DNA of 64,000 nucleotides from Antedon mediterranea (taxonomy: Eukaryota; Echinodermata; Crinoidea; Comatulida; Antedonidae): contig NC_092673.1 in the NCBI RefSeq assembly GCF_964355755.1, positions 29,021,001 through 29,085,000 of the forward strand, given 5' to 3'. Made by a program: the position numbers and the translations under genes. Within the stretch, counting starts at the first letter, position 1. The number at the start of each line of letters is the position of its first letter. The notes beneath the pieces are model-generated. The model ran no database searches. It saw only the letters and a program-made list of their open reading frames with translations, and had not been told where the DNA came from. This document shows, piece by piece, positions 36,454 to 47,650 of the stretch.

Positions 36454-37296
36454 GTTATGCGCGATTTGAACGATTTGCGCAATTTGAAATTGCGCAAAAA
36501 AAATCCTTGCGCAATTTGAATTGAAACATGTGTTTCAAATTGCGCAAGCAACGTATTAAATTGCGCAAGTAATCTGCAAACTGCGCAAGGTTTTTCGACA
36601 GATTGTGAAATCATGCACACCCATATTTATATAGTAATTTCTAAGAATGATTCAAAATTAAAGATAAATATCGCATTTCCTTATTTTAGTAGTGCAAATA
36701 TTGTTATAAGTTAGCATACCGTCGAAGAACCGACGAAGGAAAACGAAGCGGTGGTGTTCCACCAGGCGGGCGCGGCGCGGGCGGCCGGCTATACTACTCT
36801 AGCCTAGCTAGGGTCTGGACTACTGATACTGACTAGGTTACATGCCCTAGCTTAAACTAATATTAAAAACTTAATTTTTACATTTATTTTGATTTATTTC
36901 AAGTTACAGTGATAATATTATTTAATTGTAATAATAAATGTTATGTATTTATTATACACATGTTATCTTCGCATTTATTATGTTTTATTTTGAGTTATTT
37001 AGTTTCCAATAAATTATTATAATACCGATTGTAGTTCGTTTTCAAATTGCGCAAAGGTGTCATATTGCGCAAGAACTATCTTGCGCAATTTACAAATTGT
37101 GCAGCGCAATTTAAAATTGCGCAAAGATTTTCTTGCGCAATTTGAAATTGCGCAAGTTGATTGCGCAATTTGAAATTGCGCAAAAAAATCCTTGCGCAAT
37201 TTTAAATTGCGCAAGAATTCTTTGCGCAATTTCAAATTGCGCAAGGATTTTTTGGCGCAATTTCAAATTGCGCAAATCGTTCAAATCGCGCATAAC
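36454..37296. mobile_element. 843-bp element of TTGCGCAA palindromes
   Basis: Both ends read GTTATGCGCGATTTGAACGA inward, with more than 40 bp of terminal inverted repeat, and both are flanked by AAAAAT (36448-36453 and 37297-37302), a 6-bp target duplication. Subterminal arrays at 36470-36590 and 37050-37280 are built of short palindromes TTGCGCAATTT/AAATTGCGCAA. The middle is AT-rich except for a GC-rich core at 36720-36800. Open frames in it are repeat artefacts. Confidence 0.85.
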
Positions 37297-37404
37297 AAAA
37301 ATACTGTAAGATGAGGGCGTATCAATTTGATCTCTGGTGCGCGTGCGTACAACTGAGGACTAGTGCTGTTCCGCCGTACCACGCCGAGAATGTTAAAGAG
37401 TCGC

Positions 37405-37620
37405 TATCCAATCGAGTTTGAACAATACCATGAAAGCCCCAGTGGTCTAATGGTTAGGACATCTGCATATCAAGCAGGCGGTCCGAGTTCGAGTCTCGGT
37501 TGGGGCGACTTTTTCTCATTCTCACAGATTTCCTTATCTTTATCGTTTCAAATTAATTAATTAAATTTCAGTATATCACCGGGCGGTTTAGAATTAATGT
37601 TCTTTGCCTGATTTGTTTAT
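37405..37620 (+). repeat. tRNA-containing repeat unit, copy 1
   Basis: About 210 bp around the tRNA match 51477-51688 almost exactly, from ATCGAGTT through CACCGGGCGGTTT to GTTTATAT. No target duplication is evident here. Confidence 0.8.
37436..37507 (+). tRNA. tRNA-like gene, copy 1 (anticodon loop ATATCAA, anticodon ATC)
   Basis: Folds as a full 72-nt cloverleaf: acceptor GCCCCAG/TTGGGGC, D arm GTCT/GGAC, anticodon stem TCTGC/GCAGG, T stem CCGAG/CTCGG with loop TTCGAGT. The A box TGGTCTAATGG and B box GAGTTCGAGTC are good, and TTTTT follows 2 bases downstream. The anticodon position reads ATC (codon GAU, Asp), not the normal GTC of tRNA-Asp, so identity is uncertain. The copy at 51502 is identical across the tRNA. 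Confidence 0.7.
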
Positions 37621-37661
37621 ATATTTTATATTTTATATATTTAAAAAAAGGAGATAAAAGA

Positions 37662-40600
37662 ATGAATTGTTTAAAGAAGAGCCAGAGTGCATCATGGGAT
37701 GCATTATTACAACACGTTTCTGAGGCTGTAGTGTTCCTTGATGATTTCAGTGCCGAGTGTCTTCATTGGTCTATTAGTGTCGACTCTGTTTTTAATGCAG
37801 GAGCAATCGCTATCAAAGATTTTAATGCATTTGAGGTGATACTATAATTTACACCACATCATCTTCTTTATTATAATCATCATTTGTCATGTGTCATCAT
37901 CTTTATCATAATCATCATTTGTCATGTGTCATCAACTTTATCATAATCATTATTATCAATTTGTTATGCATCATCATCAATATCATTATTATTTATCTGA
38001 TCATCTTCACTATATCATTGCTATATTACATTAGTATTTCATTGACATATCAATCAAAATGTTGAATTTAAATCTGTTAATTTATTCATCAAACATCTGA
38101 CCAATTAGCTGAATACTAAGGCAAACATCTGACCAATTAGAGGAATACTAGGGCAAACATCTGACCAATCAAAGGAATACTAGGGCAAACATCTGACCAA
38201 TTAGAGAATTTGAGAAATACTGATAGTCATCCATCAATTATTATTTTAGTGTGGAGAAAAAGGAGACACAAAAGCAGTGTTTGTGCTAAGCAGACAACTA
38301 AACAATGATGTTCAGGATACCATTTGTGACATTGTAGAGGCTAGTCAGTTTCACGACTGTACTGTCATTTGTACGAGCAAGCCAATTGTTAATCAACAAA
38401 ATGCCGGCGAAAAAACAGTATTTAAGCAAATTCAGCAACGCATCGAGTACTATATGAAGTATAAGGTGAGATGAAAATTAATCTTGAAACATTTTTAGCA
38501 TTTGAGTAATTTGTTAATAAAGTATAAACCTCAAACTTAATGTGACAAAAAATGTGATGGACACAATGACGATATCACTACCATATTTGGGCACATCACA
38601 CTTTTTTTGTCAAACTAGTTTGATAGTGTAGACAGAGCTTAACCAGCTAAACAAAATTAAGACGATGTATTTTTGTTGCAGTATGCTCGATGTAGCGTAT
38701 CTTTTCTACCATTGATTGACTTCAGTGTTTGTTCTAATCTGTTTATTGTACCAGCTTTTTCTAAACTTTTTCCGATGTTTACAACAGACTTGAGGAAGAT
38801 TAAAGGTTTGTCCTCTAAGGTGAGTTAAAGCAGCGGCATAGGGTGGGTTGCGTTTGAGCGTTTAATATCTATTTTTGTTAGATTGTTAATATTAGTGCTC
38901 CCCCTCCTTTTTTTTAACATTCGGGATTGGTCAGTGAGTTCTATTTCCATCCATTCCACGCACAGGTAAAAAGAACTAAAATTAGCATTGTAACAGAAAT
39001 TAGCCCTCTAATTTAAAAAAATGTAATTAATTAATATTCATAAATTTGTTTGTTAACAAAAACAGCAATAATAGAAGTCTTATTTTTAATTACTCCAGAC
39101 TGGTGAACATAGTGATTCAGATGTTGATGTTTATTTTGAAATGTTACCACCTGAAATGCAGACAGAATATAAAGTATGTATCATGATTCTTTATAAGTCT
39201 AACTGATCTATCTTATTCTGATTTAATTGATCTATCTTATTCTGATTTAACTGATCTATCTTATTCTGATTTAACTGATCTATCTTATTCTGATTTAACT
39301 GATCTATCTTATTCTGATTTAACTGATCTATCTTATTCTGATTTAACTGATCAATCTTAACTGATTTAACTGATCAATCTTATTCTGATTTAACTGATCT
39401 ATCTTATTTTGATTTAACTGATCTATCTTATTCTGACTTAAATGTTATGAGCTATTTACTACCAGATTAGATCCTGAAATGAAAGCACTCAGAAACTGAG
39501 TGAAGTACTTGGCAAAATATTTCAGAGAAAAATTTTCCAGAAAAAGGTAGCCATGTTTTGTAATTGTATACCTACAGTATTAACACCCAAACACTCAGGA
39601 CAATAACTTAAAAATTGTAGGTGCTATTGTGCTAGCAATCAAACAAAGCAAGTATTATACTTGATAAAATCAAATACATTTTTTGTAGCATATGTATGAT
39701 TTGAATTCTAAAGACTTCACCGCTAGTTATTTACTTGATTTTGTTGATGATCTATCCACCAACGTTTAATAAAATCGATACATTTTTTGTAGCATATGTA
39801 TGATTTGAATGCTAAAGACTCACTGCCTACACCAAGGGTATGCTAGTTATTTGCTTGATTTTGTTGATGATCTCCCCACCAATGTTATCAATTGATCCAT
39901 GAAGCCACCTCATGTAAATAAGTAAGCCTAATGTGTCCCAATAAACTTATTTTTTTACTATAAAAATTGCACTGCTAAACTATTTCAAAGTGTTTTCCTT
40001 TTTATTTTCAGTTGATGATTTCTTATCTTGATGATTTGTGTGAAAGATTGGAAATAAATGAAGACATCTACTGCATTGGAGCAACAAGTCAACAGATTGC
40101 CACACAACTAGCGGCATTGCCATCTGCTAAGCTAAGAAGAAAGGTATGTACTGTACTTCTTAAAATGCAAATGTTTATAAAACAAAACTACACATTTTAG
40201 GTGTACTCTTATGTTTATTTCTTAAATATATAATATAATTCTTCCATGATACAATCATATTGAGAATACTACTGTGTTTGTAAAATGTCTCTCTTTACAC
40301 CTTAAGGCTCTGTCCACACTATCAAACTAGTTTATCAAAAAAAGTGTGATGTGCCCAAATATGGTGTACATTAAGTTTGATATTGTAGACAGATTATGAT
40401 TATGACAATATTTATTTGCAGACCGCATCGAAGCGAGCATCATTAGTTGTGCTTGACAGAACACTGGATCTTGCAGGGCCAGTCAGTCACGCCTCTGAAA
40501 CGATAGCTGATAAAATCTTTGAGTTTCTAACCAGATTAAAAGGTCATACGACAGATGTTTCAATCGACATGTCCATGCTGTGTTCAAACGAAAGGTAACA

Positions 40601-43600
40601 TTATATTATTATTAGGAATCACTTTACAATATTTTATGTTCATCCATAAATTCATTGAGTTAATTAAAGTATTTTAAGGTTTAACAGACTACTGTAGTAG
40701 TGACTTTCAAAATTTAACAGTGTAGTCAAGGTTTCAACAGTACAGTTTTGATTTCATTGTTCTTGTATTTAAGCTGTAGTTTTTTTCTGTTCTTTCTTTT
40801 AGTAATAATAAACGATCAGTGTTGAGTCCTGGTTGTTTGGCACAGCCTGAAGACAACACCTGTTGTGATGTACTTAACACACTAATAATGAGCAAAACAA
40901 AGGTAACCATTTAAACACTTATTAAGACACATATTGAACACAACAAACTTGTAATAACAGTGTCCTCTGAATAGTGTTTAACCATAGTGTTAAAACATGT
41001 ATTTCCCCCGTTTTTTTATTATAAGGAAGTGTCCCTTTAATATAAGGGTTTGCCCTGAATAGTGATGTCCCATTAATAGGGGTATCCCATTATTAATAGG
41101 GGTGTCCCATTATTAATAGGGATGTCCCATTAATAATGATGTCCCATTATTAGGGGTGTCCCATTAATAGTGATGTCCCATTAATAAGGGTGTTCCATTA
41201 ATAGGGGTGTCCCATTAATAATAGGGGTGTCCCATTAATAATATACTGTATAATCATTTACAATGTATTATAGGTTTGAGTAATAATTGATCGTAGTGTT
41301 GCAGTAATTGTTTCTTCTTGATTAACAAATTTGATTTCTTTCAGGAGAGTTTGATGGAAGTGAATCGGCAAATAGTTGATGTAATAGCGAAGGAAAAGAT
41401 AAATCCACAGGTTTCAATGAAGATGGGTAGAGGAGTGGACCTGCTTAAGTCGCATTTAGAGTTGTTTAAGTAAGAATGAATGATTTAGTGATATTTTATG
41501 ACAACACATTGGACATTCTAATAACAATTAGGTTATGCTCGGAGAGGTTGAATTGAAAATTAGTTAGTTATTAGTTAGTAATTTTAAAAAAAGGGATTGT
41601 TTTAACAACATTTAAACTAAATATTAATTAATAATAATAAAAGATTTATACAGCGCACATATCCAAGTGCTCAAGGCGCTTGTGAATGATACATATTTTG
41701 TCTGTATTTCTTCAAAGTATTTTGCTCCTGTTTTTAATGGATAATGAAATCATATTTATATTGTGTTACAAAAATCAACCGTTAGTGTTACAAATACATC
41801 AACTTTAATCACCTCTAGGGCTTCAAACAGTGCTTATTCATAAAGGCCATGTGAGTGAGTGGAACCGTAATTACGTAGCCTTAACATCGGCAAGGGTTCT
41901 AGGCTTACTTGCTCCTAGTTCTGGTGGTAGAACGAGTCTTCTCAGATAAGGACTATAAACGGTAGCTCCAGTGTACACATCTAGCTCATGTGCACTTTAA
42001 AGAACCTAGTACATCTTTCGAGACGAGTAGGGATTAATCTGGTGTACTAGTGCATAACAGCCACTGATCATAATCTGGGAGACCAGTCTTTGACTGACGA
42101 GGTTACCCAGTGTAAATAAACAATAACAAACCATTCACTTATCCTTGCAGTGTTAAAAAGTTCAGCAAGGCGTTTGAGCAAAACTGTGGATTGTTACAAT
42201 TAAGTGTGGCTTGTCTGCAGTCATTACAACAACAGCAGTCGTTTGACAAGTACAAATTGTTAGAAAAGATGATTTTACAGGCAAAAAGCGGATCAACTTC
42301 ACCAAGCTCATGTTTAATAGATTCTTACAAAGACAATGCCGCTGAAAAAACAAGGTACAGTAGAGGCTTTCATAAGTTTTTAGGCCATCTTGATCCAACA
42401 ATTCAATTCAATACTTGATTCTGTCCAACATACATGAAATACATACATATGCAGGCCCGTATGCAACATTTATAATGGGGGGGTGCGAGCGAAGCGAGCC
42501 ACAATGGCTGGGGGCCAGGGGGCCACCAAGGGCCCCCTGCCAGGGTCGAGGGGGCGAAGGCCCCGGCAAAATTTGCGTTATTTGACGTTCTAAAGACTGA
42601 TTTAAGACTCTTTGTTGTGGCTTGGGCTAGTTGAACGATGGACACCAGAAACTATAACGCTTTCATGAGGTTTTTAAAGGCCAACTCGGACAGCGTCGTC
42701 CGTCCTTCCCATGCTTGGGCGCCGTATTCGATAGTTTCTGTATTTCCACCAGACACGTCTTTACCTCCGGTTGTCTGCTGTATTTCCAGCAAATACTTTA
42801 CCGTGTACCGCGTACCATGAAGCGCTAAGCTATTGCTTGTCGTCACATGATCGACTGCGCATGTTTTACATCGAGTTTGTAGTCAGTTCAGATTCCGTAA
42901 TTTCATTACCGGTATTTTTTCATTTTATATTAACATATTTTTGTTTGTATACCATTGATAATGTGAATTTTGTATATATATAATGATATTGTCTTTAGTT
43001 AAACAAGACAAGAAAAAATACCAACCAAGGAAATAGTGGACCTTTTGGGACTTTGGGGGGGGGGGGGTGCGTCTGCACCCAACGCACCCCCCCCCCCCCC
43101 TGGATACGGGCCTGATATGTAATATTGATTGGTTCCAGTGTTAATAAATAATTATATATACAATAACAAATTACAAATACAAAATTGGCCATTCAAACTA
43201 TGATCACACATTACTGGCCCATGAGCAGTTTTTTTCTCATCAGCCATTAGGGCTCTTAATGACCAACGGGAAAAAACTGTTAATTATAGTTCAATCCGGA
43301 CTAGATTAACTTGTTTCATTTTATTTTTCATTTCACTTATTTATTTGACCAAAAAAAAACAATAATAAAAACAGGTCAGGAAAAACAAAAGTGATCTAGG
43401 CCACTATGACTCAACGAGTCAGTAATTCCTATATGTGTGGAACATTACTTAAAACTAATAGTAAAACTAAAACTCGGTATATTTATAATTCTTGAATAAT
43501 CATTATGTACCAACTTTTGTAACAACTGTGCACGACCTTTCTCCTCCTGTGACAAATAAAACCAAAAAAAAAAAAAGGTAAATGAAGAAATACTATAAGA

Positions 43601-45720
43601 TGAGGAAAAATTATGGAAACTTGTATTATCATGTTAATAGATTATATTGGTGATTACTTATTGCAGAAAACACCATAGTAATTTCTTTTTAATTTCTTCG
43701 GATTGTTGGAGATAATAAAGTTTTCTTCTGTCTTATGGCTTAATTATTTGAAAAGAATTTAACAATTTATTACTTTCTTCTAGCGAAGATGCAGAAGAAA
43801 TGTTAAGGAGTTTAGTTTATCTGTACTCTTTGCACGGAACAATTTCAAGAGAAGATGAAGATGAACTGAAAGAACTTCTTACTGATTACGCAGCATCAAA
43901 TAATGAACAAATGCAGTCTTATTTTGGTGATTATTTTCTTTAATTTGTTAAATAAACATCATATTTTATGTTTAGGTTTATAATAAGGCAATAATTGTGT
44001 ATGGTTACAAAAAAAGCTTGCTAATAATGGCATAAACAGGTTAAAGAGTAAATAAAGTGTAGTTACTGCAGTAAATGCAGTAGAATAAATTTGATATGGT
44101 AAATGTATATACAGTCAATTTATTGGGCTATCCCACAATTATCTCCATTTTTTTTTAGTCCATTTTATGTTGTATGAACAATTGCATAACAGACAACAAT
44201 ATTTTCTCTAATCAGTGTTTTAATATAATATATTTTACAGATTCAAAACGAGGTATTGATGCCATTTTTGAACAGTTAAATGATATTGGAATGGCAAGAG
44301 AACACTTAAAGCAATTTAGGTAAGTTGCTTGGAGTGAACTTAGTGTTTAACATGCTTGCTTACCTATTCCAGGGCTCCTATGCTCTATCTACACTTCATG
44401 TGAATCTGTCTACACTATCAAACTTTATGTGACGAAAAAATGTGATGTGCCCATATATGAACATGATGATGTCATATCTAGTTTGATAGTGTAGACAGGG
44501 CTTTAGGCAAATCATGTGGCATTTTGTTTCCAACATCTCTTAAGCCAGTTAACTTTGGGCTGGTGACCGTTTTTAACAATCACACTTCAATAAAGGTATT
44601 TCCCACCTAATTCAATAAATATTTACTTAAGTGGTATTAATTTATACAGGAGAATTTTTAAATTCTAAGGCCTAAGCATCAATAACAAATACTTTTTTAC
44701 CCAAATAATGGTTTATTTCAGAGATATAGTTGTTGATGGAAATGATGTATTTCCGTGTACGTACAAGTCTTTCATACAGCACTTGCTGGAGCAGATTGTA
44801 GACTCCTCTAAACCTGAATTGACTGACTTACAACATAGATCTACTGGTCTTCGTGATCGACTTAAAACTAGTTTCAGGTTAGTGCATTATTTTGATTCCA
44901 ATTTATTTTTGTCTGATAAAATCCTTAATTTTTTATCTAATTCTTTCTCATTTTACAACCGTTTTAAATACAATGACAAGATAAAGACACATTGATTCAG
45001 ACCAAAAATACTCAAAAAATAAACAGGTTGAAATACTGATACATTTAATCCAGTACTGTGTAGATCATGAAACTACCAGCAGTCTAATGGGAAGGTATCA
45101 GCATTTCAAGCAGATGCCTTTTGCAGCCCAAGCAGATGCCTTCTGCAGCCCAAGCTGATGCCTTCTGCAGCCCAAGCAGATGCCTTCTGCAGCCAGAGAA
45201 GATGCCTTCTGCAGCCCAAGCAGATGCCTTCTGCAGCCCAAGCAGATGCCTTCTGCAGCCCAAGCAGATGCCTTCTGCAGCCCAAGATTCAATTTAAGAT
45301 AACTGCCACAAACAATGTAATTTATGTTCCTTTTTTAATAGAATGTTCATGAACGTGAGTAAACCACGGCCCAGTGATCATCCACTTTTAATTGTCTTCG
45401 TCATTGGTGGAGTGACGTGTTCCGAAGTGAAAGCTGTCAATGAAATTTCAAATAAATCAAATCAAGAGGTATGAGATAAAAACAATTTTAAAACATTTTC
45501 TGAAAAATTAATAACAATAATATTGCATTGGAAATTGTAGCTATTTACAGTCAACATCTTTCAGATCTTATCTTTTAATCAACAAACAATCCAAATTTTT
45601 AATTTTTTATTTGTTTTTGTCATTTTTTTGCAGATTCTCCTTGGTAGTACGTCTTTTCTTAAACCAAGCGACATCGTTGATAAGGTTTTCAGCAACAATT
45701 CTAATAATTTTATTTTATAA
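37662..45720 (+). CDS. SCFD2: SCFD2, Sec1-family domain-containing protein 2
   Basis: Sec1/Munc18-like protein, expected to act with SNAREs in membrane traffic; its exact role is little known. Fourteen coding exons: 37662-37835, 38250-38465, 38682-38819, 39099-39173, 40012-40143, 40422-40594, 40803-40902, 41345-41469, 42151-42354, 43784-43926, 44241-44319, 44722-44877, 45342-45468, 45634-45720. All phases agree; 642 residues (human about 684). Diagnostic stretches are AVVFLDDFSAECLHW near the N-terminus, ASLVVLDRTLDLAGPVSHAS, VSMKMGRGVDLL, and near the end FMNVSKPRPSDHPLLIVF followed by VIGGVTCSEV, all in the order found in SCFD2. The start is the first ATG before this conserved block. The C-terminus (ILLGSTSFLKPSDIV plus an Asn-rich tail) is shorter than in vertebrates. 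Introns carry three TA-MITEs, minisatellites and a CAGGCCCGTA element. Confidence 0.95.
38091..38206. repeat. 32-bp tandem repeat, 3.6 copies
   Basis: Unit AAACATCTGACCAATTAGAG plus GAATACTAGGGC in SCFD2 intron 1. The preceding 37855-37985 is an imperfect ATCATC-rich tract. Confidence 0.9.
38528..38641. repeat. TA-MITE, copy 9
   Basis: Right end 40 bases before the SCFD2 acceptor at 38681; left end degenerate. Confidence 0.85.
39190..39432. repeat. 24-bp minisatellite, about 10 copies
   Basis: Unit ACTGATCTATCTTATTCTGA plus TTTA, in the SCFD2 intron after exon 4. Confidence 0.95.
40304..40392. repeat. TA-MITE, copy 10 (short)
   Basis: Ends 29 bases before the SCFD2 acceptor at 40421. Confidence 0.85.
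41030..41255. repeat. GTCCCATTAATAGGGGT tandem repeat
   Basis: Degenerate 16-21 bp units in an SCFD2 intron. The same motif family (GTCCC + AATAGGGG) occurs at 58545-58735, 62785-62825, 19570-19690 and 10215-10280. Confidence 0.9.
41638..42125. repeat. Dispersed retroelement-like sequence
   Basis: Begins AATAATAATAAAAGATTTATACAGCGCACATATCC, ending AAGTGCTCAAGGCGC; the same words recur at 1920-1985. The body up to 42125 is non-coding. Probably a SINE or LINE 3' region in SCFD2 intron 8. Confidence 0.5.
42452..43114. mobile_element. 663-bp DNA element with CAGGCCCGTAT ends
   Basis: Left end CAGGCCCGTATGC, right end ATACGGGCCTG, flanked by ATATG on both sides (42447-42451, 43115-43119). Contains G- and C-homopolymer tracts near each end and a fragment, AAAGGCCAACTCGGACAGCG (about 42676), of the MITE at 29660. 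No transposase frame; in SCFD2 intron 9. Confidence 0.75.
44403..44503. repeat. TA-MITE, copy 11 (internally deleted)
   Basis: SCFD2 intron 11. Confidence 0.85.
45100..45290. repeat. 22-bp minisatellite, 8 copies
   Basis: Unit CAGATGCCTTCTGCAGCCCAAG. Not a multiple of three, so the open frames through it are artefacts. Located in SCFD2 intron 12. Confidence 0.95.
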
Positions 45721-45884
45721 ATTTAATTTTTTTAATTAATTTCTTATAGAATTTTAATTTAAATATATATTTTATTTTAATAATTGCTCTTTTGCTTTTA
45801 GAGTCAAAAATATAATTTTAATAGATTTATTCAAATTATTTAATCATGGAGTAAAGAATAAGAGGAGGCGCAACACAGGAATGA

Positions 45885-45890
45885 AATAAA
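45885..45890 (+). terminator. Candidate SCFD2 poly(A) signal
   Basis: AATAAA 165 bases after the SCFD2 stop, followed by a T-rich region. Confidence 0.45.
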
Positions 45891-45899
45891 GATGCTCTA

Positions 45900-47090
45900 A
45901 CTGATATAAAGATTTTGGTACACCACATACACATATATGCTTTAACTTATGGCACAGAAATAAATTTCTATTAAATTAATGTTGGTAAAAAATAAAGAAA
46001 GTTTCACCTGAATAAGTACTGATATGTAATACTGGTTATCATTTAGTGTTGTTTTCACATTCAAAATGTCCACTTGATCAAATCACATTTGAGAGTGCTA
46101 GTAAGTTTGGATACCAATTACTTGCATTGATAGATTCAGACCTACACTTACCCCAAGTCTGTAGTTATTGTATTTTTTATGTTTAGTCCACCAGTCAGAA
46201 ACTACTATGTTTCGAGCTCAAGTATTATACGTATGAAACGCCATGTGTGCCAAAATATTTATCTTTTCAAAAATATTAAATGAAAATGCAGTCTAGACTA
46301 AAACAGACCAGGCAACATTCAGAAACAAGCACAAATTGTAAAAGAAAAAATGATAGTTCTCATTATGGTGTCATGTATAAGGAAACAAGAACAGCTGTGG
46401 GATATTTTTGTAAGTACACATAATATGATCTAACATTTAAAATCTGTATTATATATATATATATATACAAATAATGAATGTTTATAAGTTGGATGGTGAG
46501 AATATTTAATAAGTTTTCTCAACTCAATGAATACAAAACATTCATTATTTAACCTACTTTTATTCAATTATCCATCAAATCATTGAAGAATTCTAGGCCG
46601 AAGCTAGATTCTCAAAAGAGCATGTTCATTATCACCATTAGATATCACTTTTTCGTTAGATAGGGCTAATTCCAAATGACACGTGATGCGTAATTGACCA
46701 ATCAAATTGCAAGAATACAATCAGGTGTGTTATGTTATAACCTTGTAGGTGAATTAGATTAGCGAAAGCTATTTTGTTTGCTCCAATTTGCTATTGGTGA
46801 ATAAAGAATGAATATAGAAGATGGTACATGATTGGTTTAGAAAAATATTTGACTTTTAGCTGGTATCAGGGCTATGGGTATCTAGCTATTTTGATTGCAC
46901 AGCGTCATACATAGTACAGTATTGTTGACAATTGTCATTGTATTATAGCTTCGTCCTTGTATCCCTCATTCTACCTATAGCCAGGGACTGGTATAAGTGT
47001 CTACATTTTAGTTAATTATTACCTAGCCCGTACTATTTCATCGCTATACAGCTAGCCTGCTTATTTTTACAAATTTAATTTGCAGGTATC
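45900..47090. other. SCFD2 to coactosin-A intergenic region
   Basis: 46140-46310 matches 29158-29305 (CCCCAAGTCTGTA ... GCCAAAATATTTATC), a dispersed repeat. (TA)n at 46450-46468. The coactosin-A promoter should lie at the right edge. No coding sequence recognised. Confidence 0.5.
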
Positions 47091-47129
47091 ATTGAAGGGA
47101 TTCAAGATACTATTGACCTAAGGAAAGCT

Positions 47130-47243
47130 GACCACAGGATCATCAAATATAAACGTGGAAGTGTTGCAATATTGTACTTTATTTTGGTTTGTGAGGGTGC
47201 GGTCATTAAGTTTTATTTACCAGGGCTGAGCATATTCGATCAT
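47130..47243 (+). other. Probable 5' exon and promoter block of coactosin-like A
   Basis: TACTTTATTTTGGTTTGT(G)AGGGTGCGG through to donor CAT|GTAAGTT matches the block at 52520-52640 ahead of coactosin B. Both precede their first coding exon with one intron, so they are taken as homologous 5' UTR exons. The sequence from 47097 is open in one frame up to the donor but contains no start codon that I can justify. Confidence 0.55.
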
Positions 47244-47359
47244 GTAAGTTAAACCTGCAAATAGGAGATTCCAATTAATTAAAACAGATTGGCAAACCTT
47301 AATGGAGCTTTTTGATTAAGTAAACTTACGAACTGTATATTGTCAAAAGTTTTGTCCCT

Positions 47360-47650
47360 TAAACATTTTTTTTTTATTTGCCATTTTAATGTCACATAAT
47401 AGTTATTCACTTTGACAAAAACTGGATCGAGAAAAAAAATATTTACTTGAAAAAATGTAATTTAAAGCAAAAAAATAGTCAAATTAGGTGCCAGCCAATG
47501 GGTTTTTGGTTGAATTTAACCGTTTATTTTGTCATTTTATAAGTAAAAACATTATTTTTTCGGGGTTTTTTTTTTCTACGGAAGTAAAACTACAAAATAG
47601 CCTATTCAAAATCTGATCTTCAATTTTCATGTTTTTGGGGGACAATACAT
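47360..47650. repeat. Dispersed repeat, inverted/rearranged copy
   Basis: AGCCAATGGGTTTTTGGTTG is the complement of the word at about 28275-28300; the GGGGGACAATACAT end abuts the LINE poly(T). Confidence 0.7.

Noticed and set aside
37017-37293. Repetitive frames with LRNLKLR
   Set aside because: Translation of the TTGCGCAA palindromes of a transposable element.
37850-37990. CRISPR-like array of ATCATC-rich repeats
   Set aside because: Imperfect simple-sequence repeats in a eukaryotic intron; no spacer structure.
45098-45352. Open frames of Ala/Cys/Leu repeats on both strands
   Set aside because: They come from a 22-bp minisatellite; the period is not a multiple of three and no start or homology supports coding.
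47097-47243. Open frame IIEGIQDTIDLRKADHR... before the coactosin-A donor
   Set aside because: No start codon, no recognised family, and the homologous block in gene B does not preserve the frame; treated as 5' UTR.
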